Assembly (NCBI GenBank): GCA_949372635.1
Contig: CASIAB010000007.1
Location: 124,001 to 188,000, forward strand
Source: an uncultured Pseudomonadales bacterium
GTDB lineage: Bacteria; Pseudomonadota; Gammaproteobacteria; Pseudomonadales; Pseudohongiellaceae
Reading direction: 5' to 3'
DNA length: 64,000 nucleotides
A model generated the notes under the pieces. The model ran no database searches. It saw nothing but the letters and a program-made list of their open reading frames with translations, and was not told the origin of the DNA. Numbering within the stretch: the stretch's first letter is position 1; the number at the start of each line of letters is the position of its first letter. This document shows positions 1 to 8,068 of the stretch, piece after piece. Position numbers and translations under genes: made by a program.

Positions 1-23
1 TATATTAAGTCGCACCACAAATA

Positions 24-425
24 CTACCCAGCAGCGTTAACTATACCCAACCACATAACAAGAACAGAAAGATTGCCAATGGCGAAAATAACCAGCCTGT
101 GCAGCACGTTGTTATAGCTTAGATGAATTATACTATGCAGCACTCGCGCAGCGACGAGTATCCACGCACTGATTACGGGTAGCTGCCCTGTCTGATCCAA
201 CACCAGATACACGGCACCACCGGCATAGAACAGTGTTGGAACTTCGAAAAGATTATTGAAATTACGTGTCGTCTTAGCGACGAAATCGGGAATATCGTGC
301 CCCTGCATTAAGCTATAGTAGTTCTGCGGCACCTCTCCGCTTTTTACCGACCCAATTCTCACACGAGCCGTGAGCACCATAATTACCGTAGTTAGAATGA
401 CCAACATAAACATTGCGTGTAACAT
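24..425 (-). CDS. MAPEG family membrane protein
   Basis: A 133-residue protein with about four hydrophobic helices (roughly residues 3-20, 62-78, 82-100, 108-130), the size and topology of the bacterial MAPEG family (membrane-associated eicosanoid/glutathione metabolism proteins). The family signature around the end of the first loop is visible as RNFNNLFEVPTLFY (residues about 54-67), with the conserved Asn and Glu that in characterised relatives contribute to glutathione binding. The start is ATG. It is divergent from pepQ, with about 100 bases between them. The family is clear; the substrate is unknown, and many bacterial members have no assigned reaction. Confidence 0.85.
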   Translation of the reverse strand: MLHAMFMLVILTTVIMVLTARVRIGSVKSGEVPQNYYSLMQGHDIPDFVAKTTRNFNNLFEVPTLFYAGGAVYLVLDQTGQLPVISAWILVAARVLHSIIHLSYNNVLHRLVIFAIGNLSVLVMWLGIVNAAG

Positions 426-482
426 CTTAATCCCCTTTTAAGCCGCGAAAACGACCTCTGTCTGTTCACGGCCAATCCGCAG

Positions 483-488
483 TATAAT
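483..488 (+). promoter_or_regulatory. Possible -10 box for pepQ
   Basis: A perfect TATAAT lies 40 bases upstream of the pepQ start in the 102-base divergent MAPEG/pepQ gap. No convincing -35 box sits at the right distance (TCTGTT at 461 is the best, 16 bases away), so this is a weak call. Confidence 0.3.
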
Positions 489-527
489 TCCAACTAATTG
501 CATTAAACAGCACTCAGGGGAACGGAC

Positions 528-1862
528 TTGACCACAAACAATTATGCCAAGCATATTTCTACACTTACCCGCACCTATACCGATGCCCTGCACTATCTCA
601 GCAATCAAGACACACAGCCCGCGGCGGTACTTGTCCATAGCGGCGCGCAAGAGCACTACTATGGCGATGATCGAGGAGTGGCATTCCAGGCTTACGGCCA
701 CCTGCTGCACTGGATACCAGTCAATCGCCCCAATCAATTCGTCTATTTCCGCCCCGATGAGAAGCCCATCTATTTCCAGATCGTACCTAGCGATTTCTGG
801 TACGAACAGGATATAGATGTTGAATCTGAGTGGGAGGAAACGCTAACTATCGTTAGATTGAGCAGCTTGAATGAGCTCGGTGCACAGTTAAAACAGCATC
901 GTGTAGCGGATATTGCCTACATTGGTGGACATGCCGACATCGCCGCCTCTCTCGGCATCGATAAGTCATTGATTAACCCAAAAAGACTACTAGCCTATCT
1001 CGATTTCTCGCGAGCAGTGAAAACAAACTATGAGCTCGAGCAGCTGCGTGCTGCTAACCGCCTAGCCCTTCTCGGCCATGCCGCTGCAAAGACTCGTTTT
1101 TTAGAGGGAGGAAGTGAATATGAGATTCACATGGCCTTTCTGCAAGCCACACAGAATCTAGAGGACGAGTGCCCTTATACGAATATCGTTGCGCTCAACG
1201 AAAAGGCTGCGATATTGCACTATCAATTCAAGCGCAGAATAAACGGGAACAAGGGGACGGTTTTATTAATCGATGCAGGCTGTAAAGTAAAAGCCTACGG
1301 CTCAGACATTACACGTACTTCGGTAAGCGAAGCTGCCCACCCTAAATTTCGATCTCTCGTTACTGCGATGGAAACACTAGAACTCGCATTGGTCGAAGAG
1401 GTGAAACCTGGAAAAACCTACCAATCATTACATGCGTCGACACTAAAAAAGATCGCTAGTATTCTTGTTGATCACAATATCTGTAAGGGCGAACCGGCAA
1501 ACCTAATTGAACGGAATATCCCACAGCTGTTTATGCCTCATGGAGTCGGGCATTTGTTAGGAATTCAAGTACACGATGTGGCTGGACATCAATCTGATGT
1601 TAATGGAACCATATTACCTCCGCCTAAAAATTCTCCAGCACTTAGAAATACACGGCTGATGAAAGCCAATATGGTGTTTACAGTAGAGCCGGGGCTGTAC
1701 TTCATTCCACTTATTTTAGAAGCCGAGCGAGGCTCAGATCGTGGCAAATTGATAAACTGGAATACCGTCGATGAGCTCTATCCTTGCGGAGGTATTCGCA
1801 TCGAAGATAATATTCGCGTGATATCCGATGGCGCTGAGAATCTAACTCGCCAATTCGAATAG
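528..1862 (+). CDS. pepQ: Xaa-Pro dipeptidase PepQ
   Basis: A 444-residue M24B metallopeptidase that hydrolyses dipeptides with a C-terminal proline in the cytoplasm; E. coli PepQ has 443 residues. It has an N-terminal creatinase-like domain (about 1-160) and a pita-bread catalytic domain (about 165-440). All five expected metal ligands line up with a constant +3 offset from E. coli: Asp249 and Asp260 (LIDAGC, GSDITRT), His342 (GHLLGIQVHD), Glu387 (VEPGLY) and Glu426 (RIEDNI). The start is TTG, supported by AGGGGA 6-11 bases upstream. It converges on waaA with a 9-base gap. Confidence 0.97.
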   Translation: MTTNNYAKHISTLTRTYTDALHYLSNQDTQPAAVLVHSGAQEHYYGDDRGVAFQAYGHLLHWIPVNRPNQFVYFRPDEKPIYFQIVPSDFWYEQDIDVESEWEETLTIVRLSSLNELGAQLKQHRVADIAYIGGHADIAASLGIDKSLINPKRLLAYLDFSRAVKTNYELEQLRAANRLALLGHAAAKTRFLEGGSEYEIHMAFLQATQNLEDECPYTNIVALNEKAAILHYQFKRRINGNKGTVLLIDAGCKVKAYGSDITRTSVSEAAHPKFRSLVTAMETLELALVEEVKPGKTYQSLHASTLKKIASILVDHNICKGEPANLIERNIPQLFMPHGVGHLLGIQVHDVAGHQSDVNGTILPPPKNSPALRNTRLMKANMVFTVEPGLYFIPLILEAERGSDRGKLINWNTVDELYPCGGIRIEDNIRVISDGAENLTRQFE

Positions 1863-1871
1863 AAAGATTCA

Positions 1872-3149
1872 TTAGGGATTTGAGACAAGTGGCACAACTA
1901 GTTTCATCAACGCAGGCAAGGCATTCTGATTTTCTCTTACTAGCTGTTTTCCTCGCTCACCCATTTCCTGACGCGCCCGTTCGTCTGCGATCAAAGTAGA
2001 AACGCTCTGAGCTAATTCCATCTCGTTCTGTATAGTCTTTAGACCACCAGCGTGTTCTAGTTGTTTGCAGATGGTAGCGAAGTTGTACTGAGAGGGGCCT
2101 ACTAAAATCGGAATGCCCATTGCCGCCGGCTCGAGAACATTCTGACAGCCTGTATCGACAAGACTTCCACCTACGAATGCGATCGTCGCAACACTGTAGT
2201 AGTCCAACATTTCTCCCATGCTATCCCCTATCAAAACTTGAATGTTAGGCTCTACTAACCCATCGTCACTTCGCCTCACTGTAGTGAAACCTTTGTCTTC
2301 GCTTAATTTACTAGCCTTGGCGAATCGCTCAGGATGTCGTGGAATCAATACCAAGAGTAAAGAAGGAATTTCAGCAAGACATCGTTTGAAAGCGGCTAAC
2401 ACTTTCTCCTCCTCACCCTCTCGTGTGCTAGCCGCAATCAGGACCGGTCGCGCCATGTTTCCGATTGCGCAGAAGTAGGCTTGTTTCTCTTTCTCATCTA
2501 CATCAACTAAGAATTTCAAGCTACCGGCAACTTCTACCTGCTCTGGGCTGGCCCCGAGGTCGATAAAACGCTGTGCATCGGGAGCAGATTGAGCGGCTAT
2601 CATGTCGATCTTCTCTAAGAGGCTGCGCGTAAATGTCGCGAATCGGCCATAACCTGTGGCTGACTTTCCCGATAACCGTCCATTGGCTAACAACAGCTTA
2701 ACGCCTCGATGATGACAAAAATGCACTAAATTTGGCCAGAGCTCTGTCTCCATCAAGATCAACAGGCTAGGTCGATATTTATCGAGGAAGCGATTACAGG
2801 CACCTGGCAAGTCGTAAGGAATGTAGACATGCATCACTGACCCGCCGAAAAGCATGCGGGCTCGGTCTGAACCTGTGGGTGTCATGGTTGTTATAACAAT
2901 CTGAGCGTCAGGATAGAGACGCTGCAATTCTTTTACCAGTGGCGCAGATGCGGCTGTCTCGCCTACCGAAACCGCGTGGATCCAAAGTATAATTTTGGTC
3001 TTGGCGAACTCCTCAGGCACTGGCTGTAAAGCAAATCGCTCACCAATGCGTTTCCGATAGGCCGGCATTTCTAAAGATCGGACCAAAAGGCGGATGATAA
3101 TCACAGGCAGAGCGAGATAGAAAATGACACTGTAGATAATTCGATTCAT
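1872..3149 (-). CDS. waaA: 3-deoxy-D-manno-octulosonic acid (Kdo) transferase
   Basis: A 425-residue GT30 glycosyltransferase that adds Kdo from CMP-Kdo to lipid IVA on the cytoplasmic face of the inner membrane, the first step of LPS inner-core assembly. The N-terminal helix (about 3-20) is the membrane anchor. WIHAVSVGE (about residue 57) is the family signature carrying the catalytic-base Glu, and the C-terminal half has EPAAMGIPILVGP followed by a glycosyltransferase-B nucleotide-sugar fold. Length matches E. coli WaaA (425). It sits within 5 kb of hldE, lpxL and the waaFCGP operon, consistent with a dispersed LPS region. Mono- or bifunctionality cannot be read from sequence. Confidence 0.97.
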   Translation of the reverse strand: MNRIIYSVIFYLALPVIIIRLLVRSLEMPAYRKRIGERFALQPVPEEFAKTKIILWIHAVSVGETAASAPLVKELQRLYPDAQIVITTMTPTGSDRARMLFGGSVMHVYIPYDLPGACNRFLDKYRPSLLILMETELWPNLVHFCHHRGVKLLLANGRLSGKSATGYGRFATFTRSLLEKIDMIAAQSAPDAQRFIDLGASPEQVEVAGSLKFLVDVDEKEKQAYFCAIGNMARPVLIAASTREGEEEKVLAAFKRCLAEIPSLLLVLIPRHPERFAKASKLSEDKGFTTVRRSDDGLVEPNIQVLIGDSMGEMLDYYSVATIAFVGGSLVDTGCQNVLEPAAMGIPILVGPSQYNFATICKQLEHAGGLKTIQNEMELAQSVSTLIADERARQEMGERGKQLVRENQNALPALMKLVVPLVSNP

Positions 3150-3196
3150 GAAAACCCAGCCTAGTTATTTAGTTTGCCGCTCAGATAAGGAAGTAA

Positions 3197-3226
3197 TTGG
3201 GAAATAGTCCCTTATGCCGATATAAT
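3197..3226 (+). promoter_or_regulatory. Sigma-70-type promoter for the FAD oxidoreductase/AKR pair
   Basis: TTGGGA at 3197-3202, an 18-base spacer, then a perfect TATAAT at 3221-3226. Transcription would start near 3233, leaving a leader of about 75 bases before the ATG at 3307. Confidence 0.6.
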
Positions 3227-3306
3227 TTGGGCCCTGTAGTTTTTCTGAATGCAAACAAGACACTCACGTCCCAAGCATCGCCTGCGGCTCCGAGATAAGG
3301 TAACGA

Positions 3307-4506
3307 ATGACATCGAGCTATTCAACCGACATCGTGATATTTGGCGGTGGAATTGCGGGCCTCTGGATGCTGAACTGCTTACGCAATCAAGGCTATCAAG
3401 CCATATTGCTAGAAACAGACAAACTCGGCTCCGGCCAGACTCTCGCTTCACAGGGCATTATCCACGGTGGTCTCAAATATGCACTGAATGGAGCTCTCGG
3501 CGGGACGGCGAATATCATATCTGATATGCCTGCACGCTGGCGCAGCTGTCTAGCCGGCGAGGCGGAGATCGACCTTAGAGGATGTCGCGTCCTCAGCGAG
3601 CACTACTACATGTGGTCCAACTCTGGATTTCGCTCGAAGCTTAAAACCTTTCTCGGCAGCAAGAGCCTTAGTGGCCGAGTTACAGCTTTAGGGAAACAGG
3701 ACTACCCAGATTTTTTCAAGGAAGCTACCGTCGAAGGAACTCTATATAAGCTACCGGACTTTGTAGTAGATACAAACTCCCTACTAAACCTGTTAGTCGA
3801 GAAGCAACGCGACTGGATATTTCAAGTCAGTCCAGGGAGTTATAGATTCGAGCGCAATGAGTCAGGGCTCATCAAGGCCATCTCATTTAATGATAAGGAT
3901 AATCAATTTACTATTGAAGCACAGAAGTTTATTTTTAGTGCCGGCAAAGGCAATCAGCAACTCATTGATGACGCGAATCTAGCGAAGCCGAGGTCGCAAC
4001 TGAGGCCGTTGAATATGGTCTATGTAAAGGGAAGAGATCTTCCTCCTGTTTTCGTGCACTGTATAGGAGATAGTTTTAGTCTAACCCCAAAGCTGACTAT
4101 TACCTCCCACAGCGATGCCGATGGAGAGATGGTTTGGTACCTCGGCGGTGAGATCGCTGAGTCCGGAGTGGGTAAAGACTCGAAGACCCAACTTTATTCT
4201 GCCCGAAAACTTCTAACAACTTCGTTTCCCTGGATAAATTTTGAGGAAACTGAATTTCATTGCTTCGCCGTCGATAGGGCCGAGGCCAATGTAAACAACA
4301 ATTATCGACCGGAAGATGCCTATTTTATTGAAGAGAGTAACGTGTTGGTTGCATGGCCCACTAAGCTAACTCTTACACCAAATTTGGCCGACAAAATTAC
4401 CAAGCATTTCATATCTAGTGGAGTTATTCCGTCAGGAACTGCTAGAGAACAAGGTTTGATTGGTGTATTGGAAGCCGCAGAGATCGCTACTTCACGCTGG
4501 GATTAG
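3307..4506 (+). CDS. FAD-dependent oxidoreductase (DAO superfamily)
   Basis: A 399-residue flavoprotein. The N-terminus DIVIFGGGIAGLWML (about 7-21) is a dinucleotide-binding GxGxxG variant followed by an acidic residue at the end of beta-2 (LLETD). LASQGIIHGGLKYAL (about 47-61) resembles the FAD-binding segment of glycerol-3-phosphate dehydrogenase and ThiO/DadA-like enzymes. The C-terminal part has TLTPNLADKI and SGTAREQG. No substrate can be assigned. Only six bases separate its stop from the aldo/keto reductase, so the two are probably co-transcribed. It is not obviously part of LPS synthesis although it lies between waaA and hldE. Confidence 0.85.
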   Translation: MTSSYSTDIVIFGGGIAGLWMLNCLRNQGYQAILLETDKLGSGQTLASQGIIHGGLKYALNGALGGTANIISDMPARWRSCLAGEAEIDLRGCRVLSEHYYMWSNSGFRSKLKTFLGSKSLSGRVTALGKQDYPDFFKEATVEGTLYKLPDFVVDTNSLLNLLVEKQRDWIFQVSPGSYRFERNESGLIKAISFNDKDNQFTIEAQKFIFSAGKGNQQLIDDANLAKPRSQLRPLNMVYVKGRDLPPVFVHCIGDSFSLTPKLTITSHSDADGEMVWYLGGEIAESGVGKDSKTQLYSARKLLTTSFPWINFEETEFHCFAVDRAEANVNNNYRPEDAYFIEESNVLVAWPTKLTLTPNLADKITKHFISSGVIPSGTAREQGLIGVLEAAEIATSRWD

Positions 4507-4512
4507 AAACAT

Positions 4513-5310
4513 ATGCGTTTGGCAAAAAGAAAACTGGGGAAGACCGGCCTTGAGGTTTCCTGCCTAGGCTTGGGTACAGTCAAGATAGGCCGCAATCAAG
4601 ATGTGAAGTATCCCAACAGTTTCTCGCTGCCATCCGATGATGAGGTATCCGCTCTGATTGCCCGGGCCAAAGAGCTCGGTATTAATTTCATTGATACAGC
4701 TCCCGCGTATGGCAGCAGCGAGCAACGCTTAGGACGTCTCCTAAAAAAACGTCAAGATTGGATTATTTGCAGCAAGGTCGGTGAAGAGTTTACTGCAGGA
4801 AAATCTCAATTCGATTTTTCAGCAGAGCATACACAGCGCAGTATAGAACGTAGTCTACGAGACATAAGAACTGACTATCTTGATATCGTCTTAATTCATT
4901 CCGATGGAAGCGACCGCAAAATCCTCGAATCCAGCGATTGTCCTGAAACCCTACTACGACTCAAGGATAACGGCCTCATCAAGGCCGTTGGCATGTCTAC
5001 CAAAACTGTGGAAGGTGGCATGAAGGCAGCCGAAATGCTTGACTTGGTGATGGTCACCTACAGTCCGTCGATGCAAGACGACGCGATTGTGATCGATCAC
5101 GCACTCGCGCTCGATAAAGGAATTCTCGTTAAGAAAGCGTTGAATAGTGGCCACGACTGCATCGCTGGTGATGCAAAAGAGAATTCTGTTGGCACTAACT
5201 TCACACAAAGGAATCTCCGCTTCGCACTCGATAAAAAAGGTGTCACTAGCGTGATTGTGGGAACTATAAATCAGCAACATCTGCTGGACAATATAGAAGC
5301 CGTTCAGTAA
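4513..5310 (+). CDS. Aldo/keto reductase
   Basis: A 265-residue (beta/alpha)8-barrel NAD(P)H-dependent oxidoreductase. The AKR tetrad is visible: Asp in INFIDTAPAYG, Tyr in the same segment, Lys in CSKVGEE and His in VLIHSDG. The C-terminal SVIVGTINQQHLLDNI is the typical phosphate-binding end of the barrel. At 265 residues it is shorter than classical AKRs (about 310-330) and lacks the long C-terminal loop. It is probably co-expressed with the upstream flavoprotein, which suggests a shared oxidation/reduction route, but no substrate is evident. Confidence 0.9.
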   Translation: MRLAKRKLGKTGLEVSCLGLGTVKIGRNQDVKYPNSFSLPSDDEVSALIARAKELGINFIDTAPAYGSSEQRLGRLLKKRQDWIICSKVGEEFTAGKSQFDFSAEHTQRSIERSLRDIRTDYLDIVLIHSDGSDRKILESSDCPETLLRLKDNGLIKAVGMSTKTVEGGMKAAEMLDLVMVTYSPSMQDDAIVIDHALALDKGILVKKALNSGHDCIAGDAKENSVGTNFTQRNLRFALDKKGVTSVIVGTINQQHLLDNIEAVQ

Positions 5311-5328
5311 CCAAGCTCTATTGGTTAC
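5307..5328. terminator. Hairpin between convergent genes
   Basis: A perfect 8-bp stem (GTAACCAA / TTGGTTAC) with a 6-base loop spans the aldo/keto reductase stop codon, in the 34-base gap to the convergent hldE. There is no strong T-run on either side, so it is a possible bidirectional terminator rather than a clear intrinsic one. Confidence 0.4.
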
Positions 5329-5344
5329 AGCAACCGCAACCTTT

Positions 5345-6772
5345 CTAACCTGACTCCTTCACTTTTTCTACTATAGCCGAGGTTGAGCAGTCATCTAGAA
5401 ATTCTAGTGCTTTCACTTCACCGCCATAAGAAAGAACGTAATCGCCGCCGACAACTTGCTCCAAGGAGTAGTCTCCTCCTTTAACGAGTATATCTGGCTG
5501 TAGAGATTTTAGTAATTCCTCTGGCGTGTCTTCTTCAAAATTTACAACCCAGTCTACTGCCTCTAGGCCATCTAGCACTGCCATTCTACGCTCAACAGGA
5601 TTAATTGGGCGGCCAGGCCCTTTTAATCGCGTAACAGAATTGTCTGCATTGATCGCTACCACGAGTCTGTCGCCTAGTTTTTTTGCTTCGCCTAGATAAC
5701 CGACGTGTCCAGCATGAATGATATCGAAGCAGCCATTGGTGAATACGATTTTTTCTCCATGAGCCTTAGCATCATGCACAGCGATGCTAAGTTGCTCTGC
5801 AGTCATCACACCCAACCCAGAATCTTGTTCAGCCAGTATCGCCCTGCGAAGTTCTGGGCCGCTTATCGCCGCAGTACCTAGTTTGCCGACTACTAGTCCG
5901 GCTGCAAGATTCGCGATCCCCGTAGCATCGGCGAGGCAATCGCCGGCTGCAATTGCCGAGGCGATTACAGAGATAACCGTGTCGCCGGCGCCAGTCACGT
6001 CGAATACCTCACGCGCGCGTGCAGGTAAGTGCAACTCCTCTGAGTTCGGACGTAGCAAGGTCATACCATGCTCACCACGCGTGATAAGTATAGCCTGCAA
6101 TTCGAGTTCGCTCATAAGCGCCAGGCCCTTACTCACAAGTTCTTCTTCGTTCCTACAAGGTCCGACAACCGCCTCGAACTCGCTAAAGTTTGGTGTTAGC
6201 AGGGTCGCACCGCGGTACTTTTCAAAGTTGGTCCCTTTAGGGTCAACGATAATTGGAATATTTTTCCCCCTAGCACATTCGATCAAAGCGGCAACATCTT
6301 GCAATACACCCTTCGCATAATCCGAGAGCACGAGTACTTGCGCGCTTGGAAGAAGCGAGGTTGCGAGCGATTGCAGATCAACCACATCTTTTTTATCAAA
6401 TTTTTCTTCGAAATCGAGGCGGATTAACTGTTGATGCTGGCTGATTACGCGCAGCTTGGTGATCGTCGGCTTATCTTCGGATTTCAGAAATTCGCAATAG
6501 ACTCCGGCGGCGGTGAGGCGAGACTCCAAATCCTGCGCATTGTCGTCCTTACCTACGACGCCGATAAGTGTAGCCGCCGATCCTAAAGCAGCAATATTCA
6601 GCGCCACGTTACCCGCTCCACCTGGCCGGTCTTCCTGGTTGCCAACCTGCACAACCGGTACTGGTGCCTCCGGAGATATTCGCAAGGCAGCGCCATGCAA
6701 ATATCTATCCAACATGACATCACCGATAACCAATAACTTAGCTTGCTGAAAAGCTGGCATCTCAAGTTTCAT
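5345..6772 (-). CDS. hldE: Bifunctional heptose-7-phosphate kinase / heptose-1-phosphate adenylyltransferase
   Basis: A 475-residue cytoplasmic enzyme making ADP-heptose for the LPS inner core. The N-terminal ribokinase/PfkB domain (about 1-320) shows GGAGNVALN and the anion-hole motif VTGAGDTV (about 260), whose Asp is the catalytic base. The C-terminal nucleotidyltransferase domain (about 340-475) has NGCFDIIHAGH with the HxGH motif and LKGPGRPI. Length equals E. coli HldE (477), so the kinase and adenylyltransferase are fused as in enterics and Pseudomonas. Its product feeds WaaC and WaaF encoded at 14.8-16.9 kb. Confidence 0.98.
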   Translation of the reverse strand: MKLEMPAFQQAKLLVIGDVMLDRYLHGAALRISPEAPVPVVQVGNQEDRPGGAGNVALNIAALGSAATLIGVVGKDDNAQDLESRLTAAGVYCEFLKSEDKPTITKLRVISQHQQLIRLDFEEKFDKKDVVDLQSLATSLLPSAQVLVLSDYAKGVLQDVAALIECARGKNIPIIVDPKGTNFEKYRGATLLTPNFSEFEAVVGPCRNEEELVSKGLALMSELELQAILITRGEHGMTLLRPNSEELHLPARAREVFDVTGAGDTVISVIASAIAAGDCLADATGIANLAAGLVVGKLGTAAISGPELRRAILAEQDSGLGVMTAEQLSIAVHDAKAHGEKIVFTNGCFDIIHAGHVGYLGEAKKLGDRLVVAINADNSVTRLKGPGRPINPVERRMAVLDGLEAVDWVVNFEEDTPEELLKSLQPDILVKGGDYSLEQVVGGDYVLSYGGEVKALEFLDDCSTSAIVEKVKESG

Positions 6773-6825
6773 CAGAGGTTTCCTGTATTCGACGACTGCA
6801 GTGTTAATGCTTTTGATATCGGCTG

Positions 6826-6834
6826 ATCATATCA
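6826..6834 (-). promoter_or_regulatory. Possible extended -10 for hldE
   Basis: On the minus strand TGaTATGAT gives an extended -10 about 54 bases upstream of the hldE start. The -35 region (ATTCCA) is poor. Confidence 0.35.
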
Positions 6835-7006
6835 CATGGGCTAAATGCTGGAATAATGGGGCTTTCAAGTCGATTTATTCATTCTGCCCAAAAGTGGGAA
6901 ATTTCTACCAATTAAACGAATTCTATCGCTAGTTAGTGGGGCCCTAATAACGATATTCAATAATAAGCAATTGAAGACTCGTAAAGTGCGGTTATTTCTG
7001 GTCTTC

Positions 7007-7015
7007 TGCTACAAT
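7007..7015 (+). promoter_or_regulatory. Possible extended -10 for lpxL
   Basis: TGcTACAAT forms an extended -10 about 78 bases before the GTG start of lpxL. No good -35 is present, which is acceptable for extended -10 promoters. Confidence 0.4.
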
Positions 7016-7092
7016 TCGCTCAAGCAATAGCGATAAACCTATTATTCTCCTTGTTCTCTCGGCACCCAGTCTGGTGCTCGCTGGCGTAACTA

Positions 7093-8022
7093 GTGGCTGA
7101 AGATTCGAAAATAAGTACACCCCTGAGCCAGTTCATCGCGCCACGCTACTGGTCGACGTGGATAGGCTTGTTCGCAATGTGGCTGGCGGCACACCTGTCT
7201 TATCCATTACAGATTCATATCGGACGAGGCCTTGGGCTCTTAAGCTACTATTTCGCTAGGTCGAGACGGCACATTTGCGAGGTTAACCTACGTCTTTGCT
7301 TCCCCGAGCTAACCGAGCAGGAACACAAGAGACTAGTAAGAAAAACTTTTCGTTCTAACGGCATAGGACTTATCGAAGTAGCTATCGCTTGGTTTAGAGA
7401 TCCGGAAGACTATCGGTCTCGAACTACTGTGACTGGATTGGAAAACCTAGAAGCGGCTATCTCCAAGGGTAAGGGAGTACTGCTTCTCTGCGCGCATTTC
7501 TCTAGTCTGGAAATGGGTGGTTTCTTGTTCAATCTAGTCGGAGATATGGATGTAACCTATCGACCGAACAAAAATCCGCTGTTTCAAGCGGCAATGTTCA
7601 ACGGCCGTATTCGCCACTTCCGCCATGTCTACGACCGAAAAGATGTACGGGGCGCGATGCGAACATTAAAGGCAGCCCGGATTCTTTGGTACGCTCCAGA
7701 TCAGGATTACGGTGCGGAGCACTCGGTGTTCGTCCCCTTCTTTGGTGTTCAAGCTGCGACTATCACCGCTACAGCCCGATTCGCCAAGGTAAATAATTCC
7801 GCGGTAGTGTTTTATAGTCATTATCGCAATGAAGATAACTCGGGGTATCATCTCGACTTCGCACCCGCCCTAAAAGAATTTCCAAGTGGCGACGCTGAAG
7901 CGGATGCGCGCACTACTAACAATATAGTGGAACAGGCTATACGCAAACAGCCCGACCAATACCTTTGGTTGCACAAGCGATTTAAGACGCAGGCTGCGGG
8001 GCCTTCCGCGAGACCATATTAA
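7093..8022 (+). CDS. lpxL: Lipid A biosynthesis acyltransferase (LpxL/HtrB family)
   Basis: A 309-residue inner-membrane acyltransferase that adds a secondary acyl chain from acyl-ACP to Kdo2-lipid IVA. A hydrophobic segment near residues 18-45 is the membrane anchor. The catalytic HX4E motif is in LLLCAHFSSLEMGG (about 135-148), followed by YRPNKNPLF and the WYAPDQDYG segment typical of LpxL/LpxM. Length is close to E. coli LpxL (306). The start is GTG. The next gene follows 46 bases downstream on the same strand. LpxL versus LpxM specificity cannot be decided by eye. Confidence 0.92.
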   Translation: MAEDSKISTPLSQFIAPRYWSTWIGLFAMWLAAHLSYPLQIHIGRGLGLLSYYFARSRRHICEVNLRLCFPELTEQEHKRLVRKTFRSNGIGLIEVAIAWFRDPEDYRSRTTVTGLENLEAAISKGKGVLLLCAHFSSLEMGGFLFNLVGDMDVTYRPNKNPLFQAAMFNGRIRHFRHVYDRKDVRGAMRTLKAARILWYAPDQDYGAEHSVFVPFFGVQAATITATARFAKVNNSAVVFYSHYRNEDNSGYHLDFAPALKEFPSGDAEADARTTNNIVEQAIRKQPDQYLWLHKRFKTQAAGPSARPY

Positions 8023-8068
8023 TCTTGTTTTAAAAAACGAATAGCTGAACAGTGAACAAAAGAAATAA

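Larger units (their letters stand above)
6773..7092. other. Divergent hldE/lpxL intergenic region
   Basis: 320 AT-rich bases without a credible gene. It holds promoter candidates for both flanking LPS genes (listed separately) and an AGGAAA ribosome-binding site just before hldE. I saw no RNA gene or repeat. Confidence 0.6.

Noticed and set aside
438..737. 99-residue open frame opposite pepQ
   Set aside because: No ribosome-binding site or family, and it overlaps the conserved N-terminal part of pepQ.
5784..6320. 178-residue open frame antisense to hldE
   Set aside because: Ser/Ala/Pro-rich translation without motifs, opposite a highly conserved gene; a shadow frame.
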